Positions 11,472 through 20,989 of a stretch of 64,000 bases of DNA are shown here, piece by piece. The position numbers and the translations under genes are program-made. This stretch comes from Schistosoma haematobium (lineage: Eukaryota; Platyhelminthes; Trematoda; Strigeidida; Schistosomatidae): NCBI RefSeq assembly GCF_000699445.3, contig NC_067196.1:28661116-28725115 (forward strand). The letters run 5' to 3'. The first letter of the stretch is position 1, and each line of letters opens with the position of its first letter. The notes under the pieces were generated by a model. The model was not told the origin of the DNA. It did not search any database and saw only the letters and a list, made by a program, of their open reading frames with translations.

Positions 11472-14448
11472 CGAAGATCTGTGAACGTTTCCGTTTTAAC
11501 TGTAATATAGTTGTTTTACCTGTAACGCAACGATAGAGATACGAAGGTAGGGATCTCTGCTGTGCTTTAGAACTCATAAAATGATGCATGTGTATCACCT
11601 GATAAAGGCGTCTAAGATTTGTTCACACAACCATTGACACTGTGACCCTGTTTCGAGCTCCTCATGGACTGCTAATAACCTAGAGTCCGTAAGAAACAGG
11701 AGGGTAAAAACCGGGTTGGCAACTCGGTCGCATAAAAATCGGGCTACATTACTGACAAAATATACTATTTAATAAAGTTACTCACCTATTGAATAAAGTG
11801 CAACCCGCCAATAAAGTACGTTTATTATTCGCTCGTTTCATAGACTGACGTAAAGTAGTTGCCCAACTTGCCGATGATGATCCTACTAGATTTCTATGTT
11901 CCCTTAAATCTCCACTTTGAGTTTCCACATCTGCACCTTGAAATGTAGTACTTAGCTGTGATGAAAGACCTGAATCTTGATCACTTGATTTATTCAATTC
12001 TGAATACATATTCGTCATCGAGGATCGTGTGGTTGATTTGTAGATCACAGGTCCTGAGGAAGTAGAATTAAGAAATTCTGAAGGAATAGGTAGTCTATGC
12101 CGACGTTTCATTGTCGGAGTATAGAATGTACTTATCAGGGACTTGTGAGATCCAGTACTCTTGCCAACAGATTGACTCATGCTCGTGGAATCCGAAACAA
12201 TCGAACTGATACTTGAATAAGTACTGTTTTGATTTTGAGAACACGGACCATCGATACCAGTAGGTGGGATGATAAACCAAGGTTCATCTGCTTCACTCAC
12301 ACATTTTTCAGAACCAAAGGCGTTTTTATGAACAGATTTAGTTTCATTGATTTTAAAATCTTCTACATTGTTACTCTTCAAAACAATAACTTTCTCATTA
12401 GTTTCATCTCCAGAATCACGATGATTACAGTTACTTGTATGATCAACGCCATGTGATAGAAAGTTCCCGGGTGTCTTACTTTCCTGAGATTTCGATGTTC
12501 TAAAATCAGTGAAAATAGAGTAAGCATGAATGATTTTGAACACGTAAATTAATCGATCGACCAAAAAACAGTTGTATTGGAATTTTGTTAGGTTATGAGC
12601 AATATTTTCTGGATCATAGGGCATGGAAGACAAAAAGTATTAACAAAGACTCCATATGTTTTTAATATGGATTCTAGTTTATGGGAGAAATTTTACACCA
12701 GCTGCTCAAATACTTGAGTTGTCTGAGTCATTCATGAAGGCTTTGTCCGTTAAATCTACCATGCGTATGTGCGTGTGTGAGAGGATAAAATTATGCACGT
12801 GGAAATCTATTTATATATCATGCCCATATAAAACACATATGTTCATCTTTCCCTCCACCCTAAATGTCTCTATTTTCATCCAAACTGTCTGACCCTCTGA
12901 TCGGGAAACAGGGTGGTGGGGTGAAAGATATATTCATCGTTATGAATACTTAATCTTGTGAGGCATACCACCTTTCACAAAGATCTTGTATACACGTGTA
13001 CACAGAAACGATTTTTAGTTTTTTATCATCAAAATTCCCATATAACGTAGGTAGTTTATTTCGGATCTGAGCTTTTTATATCTGATCCACTTATGCCTCA
13101 GCTTAGACACAGCTATAAATGAGTCATGAAATTTGTGTCACACTCACGACCTTGAAGTTTTTGTACCAATAAAACTCAGCGGATATGAAAAATAAGAGAG
13201 GTAGTTTCAAAAAAGAAATTGCGAAAAGAATAGAATTATCCTATCATCTAAATACTTAAATGTACTTAAATGTAAAATTTAACTTTAAAGGGAGCTGAAT
13301 AGTTGATATCCTTTGTATTGAAAATTTCTACTAACGCATTATCAGGAGAACGAAAGTTTAAATACAAAAATAGTCACTTGATAAAATGGCTGACACATAA
13401 TGCACACTATACATCTATTACATTAAACTTGGTTAAAGTTTCAGGCTAAAGTAGAAAAATTCCTCAAAAGAAATTCTGTACAAAATAACAGACCAACAGA
13501 GAGGTTATTAACGCGTGAATCTAGATTGACTTAGTTATACCACATCAAATTATTTAAAAGTAAATTATCATAGAAATTTATCATTCTGTTTTGGCCTAAC
13601 ACACAAACGTAATAAAAAAACCCAAGTTTAATTAACTAGTTAGCACTAACTGAATATCAGAAATATAAAGAGATAACTCACATAATAGGATGATTTGAAA
13701 TACATCTATGTCTTAATAGACTGCGACGGGATTTAAAAACTTTAGCATAAGGTGTAATTGTCTGCTGGGTAATTTGATTATACAAACATTCTGGTTGCGT
13801 TTTTTCAGGTATTGATGACCTGTTAGTGATAACTGGTGCTGTACAATCAGTTGTTAGGGATCTATGAGGTAATGATCTTCGTGGATGTTTAACATTCTTT
13901 TCAAACCATCTTGTAAGACTGCTTTTACGTTTAGTACAAGTGGTTGTTTGATTTGATTCAATTACGTTAGATAAATCTGAGGAAACTGTAATTCTTTTAT
14001 CAACTTGATCAGTATTCGTATCAACCATTCCATCAGCTGGTTGTACATGTTGGTCGATATGTAATGGTGATCGGTCTCGATAATTTAGTATAGACCTCCG
14101 TCTTTTCCACTGGTTAAAATCAAATTGAGGATTAATATTCTTCTCTGATTTATTCGTAATATCGGATACTGGATGTTCAGAGGGAAGAAAAGTTGTACTA
14201 AATCGTTTTACAAATCTTGTTAATTTTGAAGAAGGAACATCTGATTTATAGTCTACTCGTGGTGTCGGTTGATTTAGAGTTTCAGGGAATATGACAGGAT
14301 TTAAGTTCTGATTGATATTTACGTCAAGTTTAGCAGCTAGAACACGTTGTGGTGTTTGGCGTATAGATGTTAATCTCATTCGTGGTCTTGGTCTATTTGT
14401 TTTAAGTGGCCGTAAAGCATTCAATAATACCGGCGGTGAAGAATCCAT
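8288..14448 (-). CDS. IQSEC: Sec7-PH ARF guanine-nucleotide exchange factor, IQSEC/BRAG-like (six exons)
   Basis: The coding exons are 14448-13682, 12499-11786, 11381-11220, 11088-11007, 10602-9834 and 8586-8288. All five introns are GT-AG, the phases agree, and the product is 930 residues. Sec7 domain, about residues 486-667: the glutamic-finger motif GESQKI starts exon 5 (Glu at about 577) and the second Sec7 motif reads HTDLHNPNV (about 621-629). PH domain, about 690-880: RWRHVLIFND, then a FES-YYRYGVQL stretch made by the exon 5/6 join, which closely resembles the FEN-YYPNGIRL region of IQSEC proteins. A helical tail follows. Family members load GTP onto ARF GTPases (ARF6 for BRAGs) at membranes in endocytosis and adhesion or synapse control. 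The N-terminal half is basic and Ser-rich, and I see no clear IQ motif. Cytohesin or EFA6 kinship is less likely because the PH region fits IQSEC best. The start is the first ATG of exon 1, with an in-frame stop about 40 nt upstream; additional upstream exons cannot be excluded. Confidence 0.85.
9834..10602 (-). CDS. IQSEC: Exon 5 of the Sec7-PH gene (catalytic Sec7 loop and PH start)
   Basis: It codes for residues 576-831 plus one base. The acceptor is TTTGTTTCAG and the donor is AATT|GTAAGT. It holds GESQKI with the catalytic Glu, LLLHTDLHNPNV, the FINNNRGID and YDRIAASEFK helices that close Sec7, and then the first PH strands (HRRFIGRI, RWRHVLIFNDILVVVK). Between the VVVK strand and the FQVRNVYPFLDLRVLVFES strand lies a hydrophilic insertion of about 55 residues that vertebrate IQSEC proteins lack. 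Confidence 0.9.
10683..10885 (-). mobile_element. Family 1 element in intron 4 of the Sec7-PH gene
   Basis: It is a diverged copy in the same sense as the gene. The tail (ACTTAGATAGGTTCATGAT) and hammerhead region are recognisable, while the tRNA-like part is badly eroded. Confidence 0.6.
10734..10777 (-). ncRNA. Hammerhead motif remnant in intron 4
   Basis: Stem II, GAAAC and the GTC triplet remain, but the core reads ATGAGGA instead of CTGAGGA, so the essential C3 is lost and cleavage is not expected. Confidence 0.45.
11007..11088 (-). CDS. IQSEC: Exon 4 of the Sec7-PH gene (central Sec7 helices)
   Basis: This is an 82-nt exon with a TTTTCACAG acceptor and a TCA|GTAAGT donor. It encodes FLLLINMKNMEVDVALRSVI and then GHFHPS. 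This aligns with the cytohesin region F-V-D-L...A-L-R-x-F-L...F-R-L-P just before the glutamic-finger loop. It ends in phase 0, exactly as exon 5 requires. Confidence 0.85.
11220..11381 (-). CDS. IQSEC: Exon 3 of the Sec7-PH gene (N-terminal Sec7 helices)
   Basis: This is a 162-nt exon with an AACACAG acceptor and an AAA|GTGAGT donor. It encodes NPVEGLNYLI, then KIAQFLFHEPNLNRQAIGEY. These match the Sec7 pattern (P-x-G-hydrophobic-x-x-L-I, then A-x-F-L, then L-N-x-x-A-I-G-x-Y). It is too short to stand out as an open frame and was found by following the phase from exon 2. Confidence 0.85.
11429..11470. repeat. (TA)21 microsatellite in intron 2 of the Sec7-PH gene
   Basis: Uninterrupted TA run about 48 bp from exon 3. 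Confidence 0.9.
11786..12499 (-). CDS. IQSEC: Exon 2 of the Sec7-PH gene
   Basis: It codes for about residues 256-494. The acceptor is TTTTCACTGATTTTAG and the donor is AATAG|GTGAGT. Most of it is Ser/Thr-rich linker. The last residues, KRTLLAGCTLFNR, correspond to the first helix of the Sec7 domain, so this exon ties the disordered N-terminal half to the catalytic domain. The open frame continues upstream past the acceptor to 12633, but that part is intron. Confidence 0.8.
13682..14448 (-). CDS. IQSEC: Exon 1 of the Sec7-PH gene (start codon exon)
   Basis: It codes for residues 1-255 plus two bases. It opens MDSSPP after an AT-rich leader and ends at a consensus donor, AT|GTGAGT. The protein is basic, Arg/Ser/Thr-rich and probably disordered, with clusters such as KRRRS and RRSLPHRS. 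I recognise no domain in it. The two leftover bases match the single base offered by the acceptor of exon 2, which is the main evidence that these two open frames belong to one gene. Confidence 0.75.
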
Positions 14449-16494
14449 TATTTTTAAAATGTTTAATATAAAAGTAATTGTGCTTTAAACTGCATACAAG
14501 TTAATTGGATATGAAATTTATTCAACTAGACCGATTACCCTTTTAATACGCTTTCTAAACTAAAATAAACCAACCAATCAAATACCTAGGGATTTTTTAT
14601 TGCTATTAACCAATCAGGATTCAGTAAAGCAAAAACATGTCCACGCGATAATTTTACTCGTGGTTATAAGATCAATAATAAACAACAACAATAGGTCAAA
14701 AAATAGATTATTAAATATACTGATCTAATGAGCATAACATGAAATTTGATTTGTCAGCTTCATACTTTAGCAATTAGGTTTACGGTTTATTATTCTATAT
14801 GTAATTATTTTTCCAATGATTAACTTTATTGTCAAAGCAAAGACTCAATTGATCTTCATAAAAGCTTCTAGCAGCAATGAGATGAATAAATAAATAAAAA
14901 TTTTCTCAATATAATATAAATAAAATTTGTAAGGTCCCTATGAGTTTTTTTATATATATGTAAAAGCGGAATTATTGAAAATCCCCATTTTTAGGATAAA
15001 TAAGTTTACATTTTTCGTTAAATTATTCATATTAAACTATGCATTAAATAAAGTAAGGATTTCTGAAATTATCTGGGATTATTTAGTAGAAGACAGAAAG
15101 AGGATATATCGATTTTCTATCAACGTACACAAACCTCCAAGACTTAGAATGAAATCTTTCGTTCCCACCCTGCTTTCCACGTTATTTTAAAGATAGCGAC
15201 TATGACACTCTTATGAATAGACTGCATGCTTATCAAATGTCTACAGCTGTGTTTGATATTAGTTGGTAAGACCTATTCAGCAGTATGTCATATGCATAAG
15301 CTGCTTCCTGGTTGACACTCCTTAGTAAGGCTCGTCTGTAATCAAGATGGAATTGATGAATCAAACGGGATTCACATCCGCGTTACTAAACTTCACGGTC
15401 AGAGAAGTCATTGTGGTATACTCACCAATCTGCATGAAATTTACGCCTAAATAAAAACCCCAAACCATCATCCAAACAGTTGGATGTGTACAAGACATTG
15501 AAATGAAATACCATTAATTATTTTTTTCTATGTATGTATTAAGAATATGAATCAGTGAAGTGAATGAATTAGTGAACATACACATGTACATAGAAAATAG
15601 AGGAATGAGAAATTTATTTATGTAATTATTTCTATATTCACTCAAAAAGGTATCTGTTTTAATGGTATTAATAATAATAATTAACTTGTCTTATAAATGT
15701 AATAAAAATGTCCAACTTCTAGTTTCCGGACACATTTATGAGCTTTTTCACGAGGTCAACTAATAAGTGTGTGTGTATGTAAGACAGAAGTATAGGCGAG
15801 ATTCATACACATTTAAACGCATGGAATGTGAAAATGAGGTCATTCAATGATTTGACTTAATGCAGACAGAGATGAATGAGATGAATTTCAATGAATGAAC
15901 TGCACCAACACCATTACTTTTGACAAGTAATTTTATGTTTTTAAAAAAAATTGATTTAATAACATTAAAAAGATCATAGACGAAATGGACATCCGAAATG
16001 AAAGACATAATAGAATATCTCTCTTGATTAAGCATCTATTTAGTTAAATTTACAGTAAATTAACTAATTAAGTAACATAAAGCTTACTTCATAAATTGAA
16101 TAGAAAAAATGTGCTTCTTTTTTTTATTAATGTGGATTTGTACGTGATAAAAAGCTGAAAACAATCTTAGTAATTAATGCTAATAATGATATTTATACAA
16201 GTTTGACGGTTTTATTTGGGAAAGAAAGATTGTAATACATTGAACTATTTAGTAAGTGTTTTTCTTAATGAGGTTTTAATTTGAAAGATTGTTCTAGTGA
16301 ACCCAATATTTTTTGTTTATTACGATATTTAAATCATGAGAGAACTCGGTTGAAAAAAAAATTAAAAATGAAGAGGAGAATTTAAAAAAATTAGATGTTA
16401 ATATTGTTGAGAGTAATATTAAGTAGAAAATGAATCTGAATTAAATAGCTTCCAGAATGTTAAACTCGTATTATGCTAAATAAATCATGTGACT
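14449..16494. other. Upstream region of the Sec7-PH gene
   Basis: No recognisable promoter element, CpG-rich patch or further exon. The leader just before the ATG is AT-rich. Confidence 0.4.
15250..15480. repeat. Possible old dispersed repeat, unidentified
   Basis: A richer-GC patch with GGGATTCACATCC and CTTCACGGTCAGAGAAGTCA, resembling tRNA-like repeat sequence. No second copy was recognised in the window. Confidence 0.25.
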
Positions 16495-16605
16495 GTTCAC
16501 CAGTGCCCATCCACAACCACACTAGGAATCAAACAAAGGAACTTCAGATTCTGAGGTGTGTAGTTAATCTATAGATCACTGAGTCAATACCCACTGGTTT
16601 AAACG
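16495..16605 (-). mobile_element. Degenerate family 1 fragment
   Basis: On plus: CAGTGCCCATCCACAACC, then GATCACTGAGTCAATACCCA, in the order expected for a minus copy from hammerhead to tRNA-like region. Confidence 0.45.
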
Positions 16606-17689
16606 TTTAACTTCAATCAATCCACCACCACTACCATTGATGTGCAAATGCTTGAAATGAGGTATGGACTGGATAAGTACTGATAAGGAGTTGTATATTA
16701 AGATAAAATAGCTGCTCAATGCTTTAATAGTGTGATATAAATTAACTGCGTTATCGTCCTGCACCTTCAAATATGAAACTTTGTTTAGTAATTTAAAATT
16801 AATCAACCATCAACTGGCCTAAAATTCCATTATGTTTTAAGTCTGACAAGTACGAAATATCTATTATTTCAAAGTCACTTTGAATTTTTTCTTTGTGAAG
16901 ACCCAGAAAGTTTAAGTGAACTTTTCTAGAAAAATGGTTGAAATCTATAGAATGGTTATGTAGACATTTTTATTCAATAACAAAAATCTATACTATTAAT
17001 CAATTAATTAGTTAATTAACGAATAATCAATTTATTTGAAAATTCCTATTAAATGTTCTAACAAAGAACTGTATTGATTCAATTCCTCCTTCTGTCTCTA
17101 CGGTCATAAACTTGAAATATACTAAATTACACTTTTATAATCATTAAAAAAGATACATACAATATTTGATTGAACTGATCCGTGTTATAAAAGAATCACT
17201 AAAGTTAAATAGAATAATTCCAAAGTTATACGTAAAAGGTAATTTTATAAATGCCCACATTTGTGTGACGGCCGAATACTAACTAAAATAAATGTTGTAT
17301 ATGATTTATTTGTAATTAAGTTATTTATCGAAAAATGATTTGTTAATTCTTCAAGAGCAAAAAATATGTTATATGACGTAATCATTTTGTAGAAATTCTG
17401 TGTCTCGGGGAAATTTCGTAATAATAATACAGCCTAAACTTCTAAGCTTTCATAAATAATCATCTTGTTGAACTGAAGTGCTAGGAGAGAAATTAAAGTC
17501 ATCACTGGTGCATTACAATTTGACCACATGAATCAGTTGGTTATAGCTCCATGTAGGTTATTGTTACTTCTTCAAGTTACATAAATAGATTTCCAATAAA
17601 AAATGGTTCTAGCTAGGAACTATAAGTCTACACTTTATCTATTATTGATATGTAGGTTGTATTAGTCACAGATTAATCTCACATGGGAT

Positions 17690-17880
17690 ATCATCGAGAA
17701 CCACAGAGCACTAAATAGCTGTTTCGTCCTAGTATGGGACTCCTCAGAGACGTACATTCAAGTATTCTGAGAAATACTTCACCATTAAAAATATCGGTCG
17801 ATATCTAAAGGTACAATTCTAACTTAAATCAATCTATGATGTAGTATAATGACCATCCAATCCCATAAGTGACAACTCTA
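17690..17880 (-). mobile_element. Degenerate family 1 element
   Basis: The hammerhead block (GTTTCGTCCTAGTATGGGAC) is well kept; the rest, including CTAAAGGTACAATTCTAACT, is eroded. Confidence 0.55.
17709..17747 (-). ncRNA. Hammerhead motif, core kept but stem I lost
   Basis: CTGAGGA, stem II GTCC/GGAC and GAAAC are present. The triplet region has drifted to ATT and the stem I strands no longer pair. Confidence 0.45.
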
Positions 17881-18810
17881 CCAGTTATGATTTTTAACTA
17901 GGACTTCAGAAACATCTTGAAGCAAGTCACTATTAAGCTAATTATTGTACTATAACTATTATATATTTCAAAATAAATCTATTAATCAGTGTCTATCAAT
18001 AATCATTTTAATGAGTGATAAAGTTATTTTCAATTGAATTATATCAGTAAAAATTACCCATCAGGAAAAACAAATATCATTACATAACAATAAATATGTT
18101 TATGCTTTTAATCAATTGCGTATTGATCTTGACATATTATAAATACTGTTAATAATATTGTCGTAAGAATAAACATTAAAAGATCTTCAAATCAGACCTG
18201 ATTAATGTTCATATCTAGTATGAATCCATTCCTTGGGGGGGGGAACATATTAACATTATAGTTAAAGAAACAAACTATACTAATGACTTGTTTATAATGA
18301 TAAGTATATAGACAAATGAACATACTCAAGTATAATATGAATGATTACACATAGAAATCTATATCAATAAAATGTTTACATTATGTTTTTACAGTTCCGG
18401 TTAATTTAATTAATAAAATAAATATACAAAGTAAATAAACCACAATGCGGGTAATTTGTTCCATATAAATGAACACGAGTATTCAATGTATGTCACTTGT
18501 GTATATATTGATTTGTATTACGGAATGAACAGACCTATTAGTATAGACATTCTATATGACGTAATAGTTAAATGAGATTTTTTTAAATATGACATTTGTT
18601 TAGATCATATCTCACACATAAAAAATAAAAAAAAGGAAACATAAATATGAGTTATTATGAGTATTTGAATAGTCATCACTATAATTTCTGTATAGTTTAT
18701 TGTTTTTAATACCGTTTCATAATGATGAATAAAGTTCAATTTAGATGATGGTCAAATTTCATGAAAAACATTTTTTTTCCATGGTTATCTGTATTCTCTG
18801 TTAGATAAAT

Positions 18811-18823
18811 TGAAAAATTTAAC
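18811..18823 (+). repeat. Target-site duplication, left copy (13 bp)
   Basis: TGAAAAATTTAAC, identical to 19324-19336. Confidence 0.75.
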
Positions 18824-18961
18824 AGTTTAGGCGTTGTGGAGATTGTTAAGTTATAAAGACGAAACGGCCGTCCAGTGATTCCAGGTTTTCCATGATGGTC
18901 TAGCTTCAAGTGACTCATGATTTCAATCAAAAACTTAACAATCTCCACAACACCTAAACTG
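18823..18961. repeat. 30-bp inverted repeat flanking a partial hammerhead
   Basis: Arms 18823-18852 and 18932-18961 match at 29 of 30 positions around a 79-bp spacer. Both are family 1 tail sequence (AACTTAACAATCTCCACAAC). Confidence 0.85.
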
Positions 18962-19323
18962 ATGGTTACCATGTACTCACTAGTGACTAGCTTCGTGAGA
19001 AAATTCTCGGAGTTCTGGTGAGAAGCCGTGACCAGTGGAGCTAATCCTTGTCGGGTAGAAACAGGTGTCTACCTCAGTAGAATGGAAGATGGTCGCGCAA
19101 TTTCGTGGATTGGTTGAGGTTAGACATTAGCACCGTTGGATGCCGGCTCAGCGGTCTAATGATTAAGCGCCTGGCATGAGACTGATAGGTTCTGGGTTTG
19201 AATTTCGCGGGGTGCGGGATCGTGGATGCGCACTCCTGAGGAGTCCCATACTAGGACGAAACGGTCGTCCAGTGCTTGCAGGTTTTCCATGGTGGTCTAG
19301 CTTCAAATGACTCATGATTTCAA
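18824..19323 (+). mobile_element. Family 1 insertion: inverted tail + partial unit + full unit in tandem
   Basis: Three parts lie within one 13-bp duplication. 18824-18852 is 3' tail in reverse. 18853-18961 is a plus-strand 3' half that starts within the hammerhead (GACGAAACGGCCGTCCAG). 18962-19323 is a near-full unit with tRNA-like region and complete hammerhead. A 30-bp inverted repeat with one mismatch (18823-18852 and 18932-18961) results. The tandem part looks like a 1.3-unit multimer. Confidence 0.8.
19231..19274 (+). ncRNA. Hammerhead ribozyme motif with intact catalytic core
   Basis: CTGAGGA, stem II GTCC/GGAC, GAAAC and GTC are present. Stem I has one mismatch next to the core (CACTC/CAGTG) and stem III reads ACGGTCGT. 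Confidence 0.65.
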
Positions 19324-19336
19324 TGAAAAATTTAAC
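19324..19336 (+). repeat. Target-site duplication, right copy (13 bp)
   Basis: Identical to 18811-18823. Confidence 0.75.
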
Positions 19337-20059
19337 TTTAAACCATTTTTCTAATCTATTTCCATTACTGAATGTCAAGTAACTCTATGATAGAGAACAG
19401 AAGAAAATGTAACTGAAATGAATTTTATCCTGCTAGTTTCTTGTATTGAATATTTAAATAATAATAATAATCGGCTGAAAATAGATGAGATAATTAGGCA
19501 GTTTGTAATTGTATATTTCGTTGCCAATGAACCAATTTTAAGTTTATTCAGTTTTGAGACATGAAAATTTGGTTGTAAAGTTATTACAACTAAATACAAA
19601 CAATCAAATTTTCAAATCCGTACTCAATGAACAAAGTAAGTCTGTGGCTTTATTAAATAATACAATCGTTTAATTGATATTTCGGTCTACAACAAAACTG
19701 TAACACCAGGTTTTTATCCAGATGTAATTATTGACCGTTAAATAACAATTCAATTTACTCAATAAGGTCAACAACAACCATTCAATAAACTGGGAGTATT
19801 GAAGTAAAGTATATTGAAATTTACAATACACTTTCTTATCGTTTTCTCTTGTACTCTCGAAGTAGATTATTAACGTGATGATGAAGTTAAGCGATCCCAT
19901 AAGTAAAACCTTAATGAATAGATGTTTTTAAGTAGGAGAAACTGTATGGATGCCTTACAAGCAAAAATGGTGAAATTTGTTTTTATTAGGCTTCGCGTTG
20001 ATCTGGTTCTGAGTCCTGAAAGTACATAAATGATCCGTCTATATTCAAATCACTTCCTA

Positions 20060-20395
20060 CAATCTCTACAAATCCCTCTATACTACTAATAACAATGTGC
20101 TCACTAGAAACTGGATTCAAGTTGCAAGTTTTGAAGTTCTACTAAGAAACCGTAACCAGTGGAGTTCAGTTATGTCGGGTGTGAAACAGTGGACTGGGTT
20201 TGTGCAATTTCGTAAATTGATTGAAACTAGACATGTACACCACTGGATGTCGGCTTAGTGGTCTAGGGACCACGTGCAACATCAGAGGTCAAGGGTTTGA
20301 CTCTCTGATTCAGGGTCGTGAATACTCACGCTGGGACGAGATATCCGTCTAGTGTTTTCGGGTTTTCAATGGTAGTCTAGGTAAGATCAATTTGT
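20060..20395 (+). mobile_element. Family 1 element, full span but hammerhead core deleted
   Basis: It begins with tail-type sequence (CAATCTCTACAAATCCCTCT) directly joined to the 5' end (ACTACTAATAACAATGTGC), followed by body, tRNA-like region (AGGGTTTGACTC) and 3' part. The CTGANGA box and 5' strand of stem II are missing; the sequence jumps from ACTCACG to CTGGGACGAG. Confidence 0.65.
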
Positions 20396-20663
20396 AATTT
20401 AAAACTTTGAAATTTATTGCGCAAATTTCTTAATCAGTCGTTGAGGCGTTTCTTCACATGTTTACTAGATTACACCCTTTATGTTCCAGTATAAGGCTTT
20501 CTTTGACATTTGAGCTTGAAGGTGTTCGTATCTAGTTAATAGTGCATAGCAAATCACCCGCAATTGAGTTGGTTTACATTTAATTCGGTTGTCATTTTGT
20601 TAACATATTAACGGACTGAGTCAACCGTACAACAACTTATCTATATCATTGTATCTTTATTAT

Positions 20664-20989
20664 TGTTGCGAATGTATGAACATGTATGCTTGAGCATTGC
20701 TTACTGCCCACGTATTTATTCATGCTGCTAGCCTCACTACTAACCGCTTAATTGATTCGATGATTCATTCATTTCACTATGTATATATATGTCCATGTTA
20801 TTCACGTTCATTGCTCTCTCTCGCTTAATTGTACTCACTTACTCGTACTCATATTCGCTGACTCACTCGCTTGCCTTTCGGCGCAACTCTTTCATGCTTG
20901 TTTAACGCACCTGTAATTTTGGATATCTGTGTGTGTTCCCATAATAAACATAATTAACACTTCGTATTCGCCTTCTGATTAATATACCA
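20664..20989 (+). mobile_element. Candidate LTR of a retrotransposon with some internal sequence after it
   Basis: The stretch begins TGTTGCGAATG and ends ATACCA, so it has TG...CA ends. It carries AATAAA at 20943-20948 as expected for an R region, and is followed by TTGGGGCGTTATCTAGTGAC, which looks like a primer-binding-site and leader region. No second LTR or pol frame is seen within the window, and no flanking duplication is apparent. The family (BEL/Pao or Gypsy) cannot be decided. Confidence 0.45.

Larger units (their letters stand above)
8587..13681 (-). other. Introns of the Sec7-PH gene
   Basis: The five introns lie at 12500-13681, 11382-11785, 11089-11219, 10603-11006 and 8587-9833. 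Every donor fits GTGAGT or GTAAGT. The second carries a (TA)21 tract and the fourth a family 1 element in the same sense as the gene. I see no other coding sequence in them. Confidence 0.75.

Noticed and set aside
11413..11598. A 61-codon frame over the (TA)n tract
   Set aside because: It is intronic, and the Ile-Tyr run is just the translated microsatellite.
12095..12280. A 61-codon minus frame inside exon 2
   Set aside because: It is a shadow frame of the Sec7-PH exon, which has phase support and homology.
13678..14448. An IQ calmodulin-binding motif in exon 1
   Set aside because: I looked for an IQxxxR-type pattern before the Sec7 domain and found only basic stretches such as KSRRSLLRHR that do not fit.
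18233..18243. A G-run (and a C-run near 39940) as a G-quadruplex or telomeric motif
   Set aside because: Each is a single homopolymer run without the further G-tracts needed.
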